64,000 nucleotides of DNA from Pseudorhizobium endolithicum (GTDB taxonomy: Bacteria > Pseudomonadota > Alphaproteobacteria > Rhizobiales > Rhizobiaceae): contig NZ_CABFWF030000018.1 of assembly GCF_902153245.2 (NCBI RefSeq), positions 82,237 to 146,236 of the forward strand, in the 5' to 3' direction. The translations under genes and the position numbers were made by a program. Below, one piece after another: positions 40,470 through 49,720 of this stretch; position 1 is the first letter of the stretch; the number at the start of each line of letters is the position of its first letter. A model generated the notes under the pieces. The model saw only the letters and a list, made by a program, of their open reading frames with translations, ran no database searches and was not told the origin of the DNA.

Positions 40470-41870
40470 ATGAACAGAATCGTCCCCCTCATCCTGGCCG
40501 TCGCCCTGTTCATGGAGCAGATGGATTCCACCGTCATCTCCACGGCGCTGCCGGCGATCGCGGCCGATCTCGGCGTTGGGCCGATCACGCTGAAGCTGGC
40601 GCTGACGTCCTACATGGTGGCGTTGGCCGTCTTCATCCCCATCAGCGGCTGGATGGCTGACCGGTTCGGCGCAAAGAAGATCTTCCGGCTGGCAATCGTC
40701 GTCTTCGTGATCGGTTCGATCTTCTGCGCCGTCTCCGGCTCGCTCCTGGAGTTCGTCCTGTCCCGTTTTCTCCAGGGCATGGGCGGCGCCATGATGACGC
40801 CCGTCGGCCGGCTGCTGCTGCTGCGGACCACCAGGCGCAGCGATCTCGTCTCCGCCATGGCGCTCCTTACCATCCCGGCCTTGATCGGGCCGCTGACGGG
40901 GCCGCCGATCGGCGGCTTCATCACCACCTATTTCACCTGGCACTGGATCTTCATCATCAACGTGCCGATCGGCATTGTCGGCATCTGGCTGTCCGGCATC
41001 TATCTGCCCGCCGTCGAGGCGGTGCGGCCGCCGCCGATCGACTGGGCAGGCTTCTTCCTGATCGCAATGGCCGCCGCCGGCACGGTCTTCGGCCTCTCCG
41101 TCGTCAGTCTTCCTGCCTTGCCGCCGGCCTTCGGCGCCACCGCGACCGCGCTCGGGATCGCCTGCGGGTTTCTTTACGTGCAGCACGCGCGCCGCCACCC
41201 TGCACCGATCCTCCGGCTCGATCTCTTCCGCAACGACGCCTTCCGTGCCGCAACGACCAGCGGCACGATCTTCCGGATATCCACGGGCGCAATCCCGTTC
41301 CTGATGCCGCTGATGCTGCAGCTCGGCTTCGGGCTCAACCCCTTCCAGTCCGGCATGATCACCTTTGCCGGCGCCCTCGGGGCGCTGACGGTGAAGTTCG
41401 TGGCCCGGCGGGTCTTCGCCGCCACGGGCTTCAAGATAACGCTGATCACCGCCGGCGTCTTCGGTGCCGCCACCACGGCCGTCAACGGCTTCTTCACGCC
41501 GGAGACTTCGCACGCGCTGATCATCGTCTTCCTGGTGGTCTCCGGCCTCTGCCGGTCGTTCTTCTTTACCGGCGGCAATGCCCTCAGCTATTCGGAGATC
41601 GACGACGCCCAGGCCAGCCAGGCGACCTCGATCGCCTCGGTGCTGCAGCAGGTGAGCCTGGCGCTCGGCGTCGCCTTCGCCGCCTTCATCCTGGAGGCGG
41701 CCTCCGTCATGTCGGGCTCGCATCTCCAGCTTGCCGACTTCCACCTCGCCTTCTTCGTCGTTGCCGGCGTGTCGCTGTTTGCCGTCGTGCCGCTGTTCGG
41801 CCTTCGGCGGGATGCCGGCGCCGCCGTGTCCGGCCATGGCAGGAGGGTGGAGACCGAAGCGGCCGAGTGA
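40470..41870 (+). CDS. MFS transporter, DHA2-type drug:proton antiporter
   Basis: A 466-residue transporter with about 12-14 hydrophobic helices. The first helix has ILAVALFMEQMDSTVISTALP, and the loop 2-3 motif A is GWMADRFGAKKIF. Motif C-like GPLTGPPIGGFI in helix 5 marks drug-export antiporters of the EmrB/QacA group. No membrane-fusion partner gene is adjacent. The stop codon abuts the convergent rlmE stop with no gap. Confidence 0.9.
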   Translation: MNRIVPLILAVALFMEQMDSTVISTALPAIAADLGVGPITLKLALTSYMVALAVFIPISGWMADRFGAKKIFRLAIVVFVIGSIFCAVSGSLLEFVLSRFLQGMGGAMMTPVGRLLLLRTTRRSDLVSAMALLTIPALIGPLTGPPIGGFITTYFTWHWIFIINVPIGIVGIWLSGIYLPAVEAVRPPPIDWAGFFLIAMAAAGTVFGLSVVSLPALPPAFGATATALGIACGFLYVQHARRHPAPILRLDLFRNDAFRAATTSGTIFRISTGAIPFLMPLMLQLGFGLNPFQSGMITFAGALGALTVKFVARRVFAATGFKITLITAGVFGAATTAVNGFFTPETSHALIIVFLVVSGLCRSFFFTGGNALSYSEIDDAQASQATSIASVLQQVSLALGVAFAAFILEAASVMSGSHLQLADFHLAFFVVAGVSLFAVVPLFGLRRDAGAAVSGHGRRVETEAAE

Positions 41871-42596
41871 TCAGGCTTCGGCTTCTTCCGCCTCGCCGCC
41901 GGGCTTTCGGCCCTTGAAGTGCTTGGCGAGCAGGAACATTTCGACCGATTCTGCACGCGAGGCGCCCGGCTTGACGTGGATGACCTGCCGGAAGTTCTGC
42001 TTCAGCATGTTGAGGAGTTCGCGCTCCGTGCCACCCTGGAAGGTCTTGGCGAGGAAATGCCCGCCCTCCTTCAGCACTTCGACCGCAAAATGGGCGGCCA
42101 CCTCACACAGGTGCATGGTGCGCAGGTGGTCGGTCTTCTGATGGCCGGTGGTCGGCGCGGCCATGTCGGAGATCACCAGATCCGGCTCGCCGCCGACCGC
42201 CTCCATCAGGAGGCGCGGCGCCTCCGGATCGAGAAAGTCGAGCTGCAGGATCTTCACCCCCGGCAGCGGCGCCATCTCCAGGAAATCGATCGCAGCGACG
42301 CGGGTGTCCTCGTCGGTCGAGCCGGTCACCTTGGCGGCGATCTGCGACCAGCTTCCCGGAGCCGCGCCGAGATCGATGATGCGGCGGGCGCCCTTGAGGA
42401 TCTGATGCTTCTCGTCGATCTCCAGGAGCTTGAAGGCGGCGCGGGCACGGTAGCCCTCCAGCTTCGCCCGCTGCACATAGGGATCGTTGATATGGCGCTC
42501 GATCCACCGGCGCGAAGACGCCTTGAGCTTGCCCTTCTTCACCTTCTGGCCGAGCTTGCGGCCCGTGCGGTTGCCTCCGATCGGCGGCTTCGTCAT
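41871..42596 (-). CDS. rlmE: 23S rRNA 2'-O-ribose U2552 methyltransferase
   Basis: Methylates U2552 of 23S rRNA late in 50S assembly. A 241-residue FtsJ/RrmJ-type enzyme. The SAM-binding [17 protein letters not shown] and the catalytic KDKE set are visible: Lys in [14 protein letters not shown], Asp in [14 protein letters not shown], and Lys in [12 protein letters not shown]. An N-terminal basic stretch ([16 protein letters not shown]) probably contacts rRNA. It overlaps the upstream ppx by 4 nt, so the two are coupled. Confidence 0.96.
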   Translation of the reverse strand: MTKPPIGGNRTGRKLGQKVKKGKLKASSRRWIERHINDPYVQRAKLEGYRARAAFKLLEIDEKHQILKGARRIIDLGAAPGSWSQIAAKVTGSTDEDTRVAAIDFLEMAPLPGVKILQLDFLDPEAPRLLMEAVGGEPDLVISDMAAPTTGHQKTDHLRTMHLCEVAAHFAVEVLKEGGHFLAKTFQGGTERELLNMLKQNFRQVIHVKPGASRAESVEMFLLAKHFKGRKPGGEAEEAEA

Positions 42597-44116
42597 CGGC
42601 GCGTCCCCATATCCATCCGTTCACCATCGCGGCGCGGGCGCATGCGCCGCCAGACGCCGTCATCGGCCATCATGTCCGTCAGTATGCCTTCGCGAAGGCC
42701 GCGGTCCGCCACGCGCATGCGCGGGCTCGGCCATCGGCGGCGGATCGCCTCCAGGATCGCGCATCCGGCAAGCACCAGATCGGCGCGGTCGGGGCCGATG
42801 CAGGGATTGGCGGCACGGCCGGCGAAATCCCAGGAGAGAAGCTTTGCCTGCATCGCCGTGACTTCCGCATCGGAAAGCCACAGCCCGTCAACCTTGCGGC
42901 GGTCGTAGCGCGGCAGATCGAGGTGGACGCCAGCCAGCGTCGTGACCGTGCCGGAGGTTCCGATCAGGTGAAAATCACCGCCGTGACGATCATGCACCGC
43001 AAGCGGCGGGCATTCGAACCCTGCCAGCATCTCCTCAACCTCGGCCACCATGGCCGCAAAGACCTGTGGCGTCACGTCCCGGCCGCCATGGCGCTCGGAA
43101 AGCGTGACGACGCCGACCGGCAGCGAGGTCCAGTGGGTGATGTGGTTGGCGAGGCGGCTGGAGCGATTGTCGCCGATGCGGATGACGGCGATCTCGGACG
43201 AGCCGCCGCCGATGTCGAAGAGGACGACGGAGCGCGCCTCGCGCCCGACCAGCGACGAACATCCGGCCACCGCAAGCCTCGCCTCCGTCTCGCGGTCGAT
43301 AATCTCCAGCGTGAGACTGGTTTCCCGCACCACCCGGTCGAGGAACTCCTCGCCGTTGTCCGCCGATCGGCAGGCTTCGGTGGCGATCAGGCGCATCCGG
43401 CGGATCGGACGGTTGGCAAGCTTTCCGGCGCAGACCTTCAAGGCCTCGATCGCGCGGTCCATCGCATCATTCGACAGGCGGCGGTTGGCGGCCAGCCCCT
43501 CGCCCAGGCGGACGATGCGGGAAAAGGCATCCACGACACGGAACTGTCCCGGCCGGGTGGGCTGGGCGACCAGCAGCCGGCAGTTGTTGGTGCCGAGGTC
43601 GAGCGCGGCATAGAGATCGTCTCGAAACGGCGGGCGAAAAGCCTCCGGCGCGGATTTCTGCACCGGCCGCTGCTCATCGGCGGCGGCGGCCGCCGGAACG
43701 ACCTTATTCGGATCATAGGCAGGGCCGTGGCGGGTTTGCCCCAGAGGCCTCCCCTGCAGACCGCGCCCGCCGCGGTTCTTCTTCCGACGCTTGCGGTGCC
43801 TCTCCCCGTCATCGACGGCCCCGGCATTCGCAGGGGCGTACGGCGGCACGGATTCAACAGCGCCGTCACCCGCCGCCCCGGCGGCAGCCGCCGATCGCGC
43901 ACGACGACGCTTTCGCTTACGGGGGGAATCGACGGCGTTGCCCGGCCCAGGCTGCCCGGCCGGACCAGACTGCTGATCCGCCTCGGCATGCATGCGAGGC
44001 GCCGCGTGACGGTTCTTGCCGTTGCGCTTCGCCTTGCGGCGACGGGGTTTGCCTGCCCCTCGCCCTGCAACCGATGCCCCACCTTGCTGCGGCTTTCCGC
44101 CGCCCTCGGGGTCCAT
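42593..44116 (-). CDS. ppx: Ppx/GppA phosphatase with long basic N-terminal extension
   Basis: An exopolyphosphatase or pppGpp phosphatase of about 507 residues. The family core begins near residue 165 with [17 protein letters not shown] and includes [12 protein letters not shown] and [13 protein letters not shown]. The first 160 residues are Lys/Arg/Gly/Ala-rich and low complexity (for example [16 protein letters not shown] and [15 protein letters not shown]), probably disordered and able to bind RNA or polyphosphate. A GTG lies one codon upstream of the ATG. Whether it hydrolyses polyphosphate or pppGpp cannot be told. Confidence 0.9.
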   Translation of the reverse strand: MDPEGGGKPQQGGASVAGRGAGKPRRRKAKRNGKNRHAAPRMHAEADQQSGPAGQPGPGNAVDSPRKRKRRRARSAAAAGAAGDGAVESVPPYAPANAGAVDDGERHRKRRKKNRGGRGLQGRPLGQTRHGPAYDPNKVVPAAAAADEQRPVQKSAPEAFRPPFRDDLYAALDLGTNNCRLLVAQPTRPGQFRVVDAFSRIVRLGEGLAANRRLSNDAMDRAIEALKVCAGKLANRPIRRMRLIATEACRSADNGEEFLDRVVRETSLTLEIIDRETEARLAVAGCSSLVGREARSVVLFDIGGGSSEIAVIRIGDNRSSRLANHITHWTSLPVGVVTLSERHGGRDVTPQVFAAMVAEVEEMLAGFECPPLAVHDRHGGDFHLIGTSGTVTTLAGVHLDLPRYDRRKVDGLWLSDAEVTAMQAKLLSWDFAGRAANPCIGPDRADLVLAGCAILEAIRRRWPSPRMRVADRGLREGILTDMMADDGVWRRMRPRRDGERMDMGTRR

Positions 44117-44298
44117 CACGTATTATCCATCTCGCCGCGCAACACCTTGGAAGGCATGCAGCAGGCGTCCATCTGTTTCGTTGGCAGGAGGATAACAGCG
44201 GCTGACATTTTCGCCAATCGCTTTTTCGCCCGAGCCCTTCGCCTACAGGTCCGGAGCCGACACGTGCCCGGACAGACGGCAAATTTTTCAAAAAAGGG

Positions 44299-44327
44299 TT
44301 TGCATCCGGCCCCGCTTTGGCTATAAG
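44299..44327 (+). promoter_or_regulatory. promoter of tRNA-Gln
   Basis: TTTGCA (44299-44304) and TATAAG (44322-44327) with a 17-nt spacer, ending 38 nt upstream of the tRNA. An AT-rich stretch lies just before the -35. This is a good fit to the housekeeping sigma consensus of alphaproteobacteria. Confidence 0.65.
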
Positions 44328-44365
44328 CCGCCCACACCGAGCGACGCACAACGCCGCGCCATTCT

Positions 44366-44439
44366 TGGGGAATAGGTTAACGGTAGACCCACGGACTCTG
44401 ACTCCGTTAGTCCTGGTTCGAATCCAGGTTCCCCAGCCA
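44366..44439 (+). tRNA. tRNA-Gln (anticodon CTG)
   Basis: The 74-nt sequence folds as a tRNA: acceptor strand TGGGGAA pairs with TTCCCCA, followed by discriminator G and an encoded CCA. The anticodon arm is ACGGA-CTCTGAC-TCCGT with anticodon CTG, and the T arm is CTGGT-TCGAATC-CAGG. Its 3' end is a common integration target for mobile elements, and the DNA downstream changes character, but no direct repeat of the tRNA end is found in the window. Confidence 0.95.
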
Positions 44440-44685
44440 TCTTTCCAAAATCCAATGATATCAAGTGATTGGGCGCAGGCACGCACCTCAGCGCGTACCT
44501 GGGAATGTACCTCACACAAAGCCATTCACGGCATTACACAGGTTGCCAACGTGCGGACCGCTATGTTCACGCGGTGCTGATCCTCTGGAGAAAGCCCATC
44601 GCAAGTCCGGGCAATTTGTCCGTTGACACCGCAACACAACGATACATCGTGGTTAGTGCCTGACATAGTCCTCAAGGAGGTACCA
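44440..44685. promoter_or_regulatory. tRNA-distal non-coding stretch with XRE promoter and dyad
   Basis: About 245 nt with no convincing gene. Near its right end TTGACA (44623-44628) can serve as a -35, and ACGAT-AC-ATCGT (44639-44650) is a perfect 12-bp dyad 35 nt upstream of the XRE gene start. A dyad placed at a promoter in front of an XRE gene suggests autoregulation. The AAGGAGG at 44674-44680 is a strong ribosome-binding site for that gene. Confidence 0.45.
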
Positions 44686-45048
44686 GTGGTCGACAACATC
44701 AAAGAAGAGTTCGCCCGTCGCGTCTACAAAATGATGCTCAGCAAGGGCATGACACAAAGCGAACTGGCCCGCGTCTCCAATTTGGAGCGCAACCGCATTT
44801 CATCGTACGTGCGCGGAGTGGCGCTGCCGACGGGTCTATCGTTGACGAAGCTAGCCTCCGCCCTCGGTGTGAAGCCCACCGAACTGCTGCCGGACAGCAG
44901 GCTCGACGAGGAGAAGCCAGCCTACTCCGTGTCTATCTCTGCTGACGGCAAAGATATGCGTCTCACCGCTGACATGTGGCTCCCAGTGGGCATTGGCGCT
45001 CAAGTGATCCAGTTGCTCGCAGAACATGCCAGGACGCCTAAGCCGTGA
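44686..45048 (+). CDS. XRE-family helix-turn-helix regulator
   Basis: A 120-residue DNA-binding protein starting at GTG (44686) just after AAGGAGG. The HTH spans about residues 8-62: ARRVYKMMLSKGMTQSELARV, then NLERNRISSYVRGVALPTG and LASALGVKPTELLPDS. The C-terminal 50 residues (ending LAEHARTPKP) may dimerise. It resembles the short regulators of integrated elements. It overlaps the next small frame by 4 nt. Its position next to tRNA-Gln makes an element remnant plausible. Confidence 0.82.
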   Translation: MVDNIKEEFARRVYKMMLSKGMTQSELARVSNLERNRISSYVRGVALPTGLSLTKLASALGVKPTELLPDSRLDEEKPAYSVSISADGKDMRLTADMWLPVGIGAQVIQLLAEHARTPKP

Positions 45049-45221
45049 CCGATAGCTTTGAACTCTACCAAGTCAGGCCGAACGAGGCACCGCTCGCACT
45101 TGATCGAATGTTTGCGCCCGCCTCCCCCGTCCACCCCTCATTTTCTGCCGAAGAAGCCAAGACCGCCATCGTGAGCTTCTTCACCACCCATCACAGGCCG
45201 TCGGTAGCTGCCGTTGCTTGA
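45045..45221 (+). CDS. small ORF coupled to the XRE regulator
   Basis: A 58-codon frame starting at GTG (45045), which overlaps the regulator stop (GTGA). It begins TDSFELYQVRPNEAPLALDRM. No homologue is recognised. The overlap is the main reason to list it; it may be an unannotated partner protein or a decayed gene end. Confidence 0.3.
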   Translation: MTDSFELYQVRPNEAPLALDRMFAPASPVHPSFSAEEAKTAIVSFFTTHHRPSVAAVA

Positions 45222-45336
45222 TTGCAGCACCGACCGCTGTGCGAAAGCACCAGAAGCGTGGAGAGCGGAAATAATTGCCAGTTCGTCCGCCTGTAGGCCA
45301 ACATTTCGGGCTGCGGCAAGGCCGTTCGTCGCAGAA

Positions 45337-45657
45337 CTAAGAGCTTAGTTCGAAAACATGGTGATGGATGACGCCGTCGAACATGGCGAGTAAGCCCTTC
45401 GTCATCTCTCGGCTTGCGTAGCGGACGGGAGAGCCCAGTGCTTCGGCCAGTGCATCACGGCTATCATACATGGTCGACAACACCATAGGATATGCGGGAG
45501 CGCCCTCGTCCCGTTCCACGGCGTAGAGTACGCGGACTTCACGAACGCCTGGAAACTCCAGCCACATCGGCATGAGTTTGCCCGCCACATATGCCTTGAA
45601 GGCGGCTTCCTGGCCTTCGTGGATACGACCTTCGAAGAGTGCCTGGCGAATAATCAT
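45337..45657 (-). CDS. small ferredoxin-fold-like protein (EthD/Dabb type)
   Basis: A 106-residue protein of alpha/beta composition. It begins IIRQALFEGRIHEGQEAAFK and ends HHHVFELSS, with a central VREVRVLYAVERDEGAP strand and YPMVLSTMYDSRDAL. The pattern of a short helix after the first strand and a terminal strand with His residues resembles dimeric alpha-beta barrel proteins (EthD, Dabb or antibiotic monooxygenase folds). It is 12 nt after the 2-hydroxyacid dehydrogenase and probably the last gene of the LacI-controlled operon. Function unknown. Confidence 0.7.
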   Translation of the reverse strand: MIIRQALFEGRIHEGQEAAFKAYVAGKLMPMWLEFPGVREVRVLYAVERDEGAPAYPMVLSTMYDSRDALAEALGSPVRYASREMTKGLLAMFDGVIHHHVFELSS

Positions 45658-45669
45658 GATGCGTCCGAT

Positions 45670-46608
45670 TCAGTTGACTGTGGTGGGCGGTTTCTCGCCG
45701 CTGAAGAATGCATGGAGGTTGGCCAGGACGACCTCGCCCATCGCAATCCGCGTTTCGCGCGTCGCACTCCCTTGATGCGGCATCAGAACGGTGTTGGGTG
45801 CCGTGAAGAACTCCTCACGGATCCGCGGTTCGCCGACGAACACGTCAAGGCCTGCTCCGGCAATCGTGCCACGTCTGAGTGCCTGCAGCAGCGCATCCTC
45901 GTTGACGACACTGCCTCGCGCGACGTTGATGATGACGCCTTCCGAGCCGAGAGCTTCCAGTACGTCCACATCGACGATGCCTTCGGTCGCGGGATTGGCG
46001 GCCACACAAACGGCAAGCACGTCACTGTTGGCGGCAAGTTCCCTGGGCGTAGAAAAGGCAATCCAGCCGGTATCGCTTTGAGGTGAGCGGTTCCAATATC
46101 CGATGGTCATGCCGAAGGCTTCTGCGCGGCGGCCAAGGGCACGTCCGATCTGGCCTAGTCCCAGGATACCTAGGCGTTTGCCCTTTGGGCTCGTTCCCAG
46201 CGGGAACGAGTCACCCTGCGCCCAGCGCCCTTCACGAACGAAGCGATCGCCCCTTGCAATGTGACGGAGAGCGGAGAGCATCAGCGCTATGCCGGTGTCG
46301 GCGACGTCGTCAGTCAGCACGCCCGGCGTCGTGGTAACGTCGATGTCACGGCCTCGAGCGTTGACGAGGTCGACCTTGTCGGTCCCGACGCCATTGATGG
46401 CGATGAGGCCGAGCGCCGGCAGACGATCAATCTGATCGTTGGATAGTCCGGTGCCCCCGCCAGTCACCACGGCACGTATGGCCGGCCTGGCTTTCTCGAT
46501 CGCCTCTTGCTCATTCGCAGCATAAAGACGGTGAACAAGGTAAGCCTCATCGAGGCGCGCCTCGATGAGGTCGAGCATCGGCTCGACCAGGAGGATTTCG
46601 GGTTTCAT
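45670..46608 (-). CDS. D-isomer-specific 2-hydroxyacid dehydrogenase
   Basis: An NAD(P)-dependent reductase of 312 residues, likely acting on glyoxylate, hydroxypyruvate or a related 2-oxoacid. The dinucleotide-binding GILGLGQIGRALG (Gly150-Gly155) is intact. The catalytic residues are Arg231 (NVARGSVVNE), Glu260 (VFVGEPRI) and His278 (MPHQGSATRET). The residue pattern after the Gly-rich loop, NRSP, suggests NADP preference. It sits between an ABC importer and a small protein of the same strand, so it probably handles the imported substrate. Confidence 0.92.
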   Translation of the reverse strand: MKPEILLVEPMLDLIEARLDEAYLVHRLYAANEQEAIEKARPAIRAVVTGGGTGLSNDQIDRLPALGLIAINGVGTDKVDLVNARGRDIDVTTTPGVLTDDVADTGIALMLSALRHIARGDRFVREGRWAQGDSFPLGTSPKGKRLGILGLGQIGRALGRRAEAFGMTIGYWNRSPQSDTGWIAFSTPRELAANSDVLAVCVAANPATEGIVDVDVLEALGSEGVIINVARGSVVNEDALLQALRRGTIAGAGLDVFVGEPRIREEFFTAPNTVLMPHQGSATRETRIAMGEVVLANLHAFFSGEKPPTTVN

Positions 46609-46638
46609 CTTGAATGCTCCTCCCTGAGGGCTAGCCCC

Positions 46639-47418
46639 TCAGGAGATCTGACCGAGGAAGTTGCGTGTCCGCTCATGCTGCGGATTGTTGAAGAAGTCTT
46701 CCGGCGGACCGACTTCGACGATCTCGCCGCGGTCCATGAAGATCACCCGGTCGGCAACCTGCCGGGCAAAGCCCATCTCGTGCGTGACGCAAAGCATGGT
46801 CATGCCCTCGTTGGCGAGATCGATCATAGTGTCCAAGACCTCCTTCACCATCTCCGGATCGAGAGCAGAGGTCGGCTCATCGAACAGCATGATCTTCCGG
46901 TTCATGCAGAGAGCCCGGGCGATCGCCACGCGCTGCTGCTGTCCTCCAGAGAGCTGGGCCGGATACTTGGCCGCCTGTTCCGGAATGCGTACCCGCTCCA
47001 GATACTTCATGGCCGTCGCCTCAGCCTCGGCCTTGGATACACCCCGAACCTTCATGGGTGCCAGGGTGCAGTTTTGCAGAACGGTCATGTGCGGAAACAA
47101 ATTGAAGCTCTGGAAGACCATACCGGTCTCCTGCCGGACGATATCGACGTTCTTCCCGCCCGCGGTCAGGTCGTGACCATCGACGATGATTCGTCCCTTC
47201 TGGATCATCTCCAACTGGTTGATGCAGCGGATCAGGGTCGACTTGCCGGAGCCGGAGGGACCGCAGATGACAATGCGCTCTCCGCGATCAACAGAGAGGT
47301 TGATATCCTTCAGTGCATGGAACTCGGCGTACCACTTGTTGACGCCCTCCATCGTCACCGCCGGACCGGAAGCTCCCCGCATGTCTGCCATGGATGTGTG
47401 AGCATGAATATCAGCCAT
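46639..47418 (-). CDS. polar amino acid ABC transporter ATPase
   Basis: A 259-residue ATPase of the GlnQ/HisP class. Walker A is [13 protein letters not shown], the signature is [16 protein letters not shown], and Walker B is [14 protein letters not shown], with the switch His in [11 protein letters not shown]. The first 20 residues are a non-conserved tail; a later Met is possible. It is the ATPase of the importer whose binding protein and two permeases lie just upstream in the operon. Confidence 0.95.
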   Translation of the reverse strand: MADIHAHTSMADMRGASGPAVTMEGVNKWYAEFHALKDINLSVDRGERIVICGPSGSGKSTLIRCINQLEMIQKGRIIVDGHDLTAGGKNVDIVRQETGMVFQSFNLFPHMTVLQNCTLAPMKVRGVSKAEAEATAMKYLERVRIPEQAAKYPAQLSGGQQQRVAIARALCMNRKIMLFDEPTSALDPEMVKEVLDTMIDLANEGMTMLCVTHEMGFARQVADRVIFMDRGEIVEVGPPEDFFNNPQHERTRNFLGQIS

Positions 47419-47441
47419 GCGAGGAACTCCTCTACTATCTC

Positions 47442-48242
47442 TTACTTACCTTCGGCGACGAAGTTCGGAAGGGGCGTGCCGAGCCACTTCTCGTGGATCG
47501 CGCTGAGCTGGCCGTCAGCCTTGACCTTCTCCAGGAAGGCATTCACGGCTTCCAGCAATTCGCTGGAGCCCTTGCGAACAGCAATGCCCTGAACCTGCTG
47601 GGTCAGCTCAAGCTTCTGGTTGAAGCGGCCCGGCGCTGCCTGTTCGATCTGGGCTGCAACCACGTTCGACACGCCAATCAATTCAACCTGACCGGACAGA
47701 AGCGCCTGGACGGCACTCGCATCATCGTCGAAACGCTGAATGGTAGCGTCCTGCGGAGCAATCTTCGTGACTGCGGTGTCCTGCGTGCTGGCGCGAGCAA
47801 CGCCGACCGTCTTGCCGGACAGATCTTCGGGCTTGGCGACTTCAACATCTTCAGCTCCAAAGACACCAATGGAGATGCCGGCATAGGGAGCGGAGAAGTC
47901 GACGCTCTTGGCACGCTCCTCCGTGATGCCCAGGGACGCGACGAGCAGGTCCACCTGATTGCTCTGGAGGTAGGGAATGCGGTTGGGGCCAGTTACTGGA
48001 ACGATCTGCGCCTCGACGCCCCATTCCTTGGCAAGAAGCTTTGCCACGTCGGCGTCGTAGCCATCGGGCTGATTGTTCTCGTTCATGATGCCGAACGGCG
48101 GAAAGTCGACCAGCATCCCGATCTTGACGGTTCCGGCGGACTTGATGCTGTCGACGGTCTGCGCCACTGCAGGGAAAGAGGCCGCCGCTGTCATCAAGCC
48201 TGCGCCGATGATGGCGACTGCTGCGCGTCTGGTGATGTTCAT
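47442..48242 (-). CDS. amino-acid-type periplasmic binding protein
   Basis: A 266-residue solute-binding protein of family 3. A signal peptide covers residues 1-28 (ending PAVAQ). The type-3 motif [21 protein letters not shown] is at the mature N-terminus, with [15 protein letters not shown] and [24 protein letters not shown] following. It delivers the substrate to the permease pair of this operon. Ligand unknown; polar amino acids or opine-like compounds are usual for the family. Confidence 0.94.
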   Translation of the reverse strand: MNITRRAAVAIIGAGLMTAAASFPAVAQTVDSIKSAGTVKIGMLVDFPPFGIMNENNQPDGYDADVAKLLAKEWGVEAQIVPVTGPNRIPYLQSNQVDLLVASLGITEERAKSVDFSAPYAGISIGVFGAEDVEVAKPEDLSGKTVGVARASTQDTAVTKIAPQDATIQRFDDDASAVQALLSGQVELIGVSNVVAAQIEQAAPGRFNQKLELTQQVQGIAVRKGSSELLEAVNAFLEKVKADGQLSAIHEKWLGTPLPNFVAEGK

Positions 48243-48290
48243 GTTTCCTACCCTTTTCTTGAAAGCCGGCCCTCCCGCCGGCGGGGCTCG

Positions 48291-48947
48291 TCAACGTTGC
48301 GTTGCCCGAGAAAACCTGACTTCCATGCGCCGCGCCAACAGTGAAAGCGGCCAGCACAAGATAAAATAGACGGCAGCCACCGTTCCGAAGACCATGAACG
48401 GGCTGAAGGTGGCATTGTTGATGATCTGCCCCTGCCGCGTGAGCTCGGTGAAGCCGATAATCGCCGCTAGCGACGTGCCTTTGATAAGCTGGACGAGAAA
48501 CCCCACGGTGGGCGCCACCGCAATACGCGCGGCCTGGGGGAGGACGATGTAGCGCATCCGGTTATAGTATTTCAGCCCAAGCGCTGTCGCCGCCTCGCGT
48601 TGTCCCGGCGGAACCGCTTCGATACACCCCCGCCATATCTCTCCAAGGAAAGCGCTGGCATGCAGGGTGAGCGCGATCGTCGCAGCGATCCAAGGGTTGA
48701 TCGCCAACCCAAAAATATTCATCCCGAAGAATACCAGGAAGAGCTGCATGAGGAGCGGCGTCCCCTGGAAGACGCGAATGAAGCCGAGAGCCAGCAATCG
48801 CAACGGCCGGATTTCGGAAACCCGGGCGAGCGCGATCAGCAAGCCGCCGATGCCACCGCCCGCAAACGCGATAGCCGACAGAGCGATCGTCCACTGCGCC
48901 GCCATGACGATGATGAGGAACTCGTTCCAGCCGAAGGGTCTGATCAT
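48291..48947 (-). CDS. amino acid ABC permease
   Basis: A 218-residue HisM/GlnP-type permease. Several hydrophobic helices are visible, and the EAA loop ATALGLKYYNRMRYIVLPQA marks the ATPase-contact site. VFQGTPLLMQLFLVFFG is the typical RGTPLLVQ region. The ATG at 48947 (IRPFGWNEFLIIV) is chosen over one 25 codons earlier that overlaps the preceding gene. Confidence 0.93.
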   Translation of the reverse strand: MIRPFGWNEFLIIVMAAQWTIALSAIAFAGGGIGGLLIALARVSEIRPLRLLALGFIRVFQGTPLLMQLFLVFFGMNIFGLAINPWIAATIALTLHASAFLGEIWRGCIEAVPPGQREAATALGLKYYNRMRYIVLPQAARIAVAPTVGFLVQLIKGTSLAAIIGFTELTRQGQIINNATFSPFMVFGTVAAVYFILCWPLSLLARRMEVRFSRATQR

Positions 48948-48957
48948 CCTATCGCTC

Positions 48958-49626
48958 CTATCGGCCCAGCGGGTACTTGAACGCCATCTTCTCAACTGCC
49001 GCGAAGATAGCGGAGAACCCAATCGAGAGCGCGAGGTACATCAGGGTTATGACGATATAGACTTCGAAGCTCGCAAACGTCGCTGACTGAAGGTCGTTTC
49101 CGGCTGCTGCGAGATCATTCGCTGAAATCACGGAGACCACACTCGACGTCAGCATCAGGTAGATGAACTGGCTCGTCAGAGACGGATAGACGGTGCGCAG
49201 GGCGGGTTTCATGATGATGTAGCGGAAGACCTGTAGCCTCGACAGGCCAAGCGCCGTTCCCGCCTCCACCTGTCCTTTCTGGATGGATTCGATACCTGCG
49301 CGGATGATCTCTGTGCCGTAGGCCCCGAAGTTGACGACGAGGGCCAGAAGGGCGGCTCCATCCGGGGAAAGCCGCAGGCCCAGTGACGGTAGGCCGAAGA
49401 AGATAAAGAAGATCTGGACAAGGAAGGGCGTGTTGCGAATGATCTCGATATAGGCGTTGATGACAAAGCGCACCGCCGCTGGACCGGATGTCTTGCCCCA
49501 GGCGCAGATGATCGAGACGATCAGCCCGAGCAGCATTGCCGCGCAGGACAGACGGATCGTCAGCCATGCCCCCAGCAGCAACTGGTCGAACGAAGCAAAT
49601 ACCGGCGCGAAGTTGAAATCGTACAC
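48958..49626 (-). CDS. amino acid ABC permease
   Basis: The second permease, 222 residues. IRNTPFLVQIFFIFFGLP and the EAA loop GTALGLSRLQVFRYIIMKPAL are present. It begins with GTG (49626) after GGGAGG. It is the first structural gene of the transport operon, 38 nt downstream of the perfect palindrome and promoter described for LacI control. It lies 10 nt from the next permease, so the genes are co-transcribed. Confidence 0.93.
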   Translation of the reverse strand: MYDFNFAPVFASFDQLLLGAWLTIRLSCAAMLLGLIVSIICAWGKTSGPAAVRFVINAYIEIIRNTPFLVQIFFIFFGLPSLGLRLSPDGAALLALVVNFGAYGTEIIRAGIESIQKGQVEAGTALGLSRLQVFRYIIMKPALRTVYPSLTSQFIYLMLTSSVVSVISANDLAAAGNDLQSATFASFEVYIVITLMYLALSIGFSAIFAAVEKMAFKYPLGR

Positions 49627-49663
49627 TTAGGGCCTCCCAAGGCTGACGGTCGTCACTTCGTCA

Positions 49664-49699
49664 TTAGATCGATCTAAATTTCGAGGGCGGTTGTGTCAA
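49664..49699 (-). promoter_or_regulatory. promoter with overlapping LacI operator
   Basis: On the minus strand TTGACA (49699-49694), a 16-nt spacer and TTAGAT (49677-49672) form a promoter for the ABC operon. TTAGATCGATCTAA (49664-49677) is a perfect 14-bp palindrome with a central CG, the LacI-family operator pattern, and it covers the -10. Binding by the adjacent LacI-family protein would block transcription directly. Confidence 0.75.
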
Positions 49700-49720
49700 C
49701 TCCTGGATGGCCTACCAGTT

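Noticed and set aside
40425..41837. 470-codon open frame on the minus strand
   Set aside because: Antisense to the MFS transporter; the product is Glu/Arg/Gly-rich low complexity.
45334..45351. GAACTAA-GAGC-TTAGTTC hairpin at the end of the 45337 gene
   Set aside because: Short AT-rich stem without a T run in either direction; too weak to call as a terminator.
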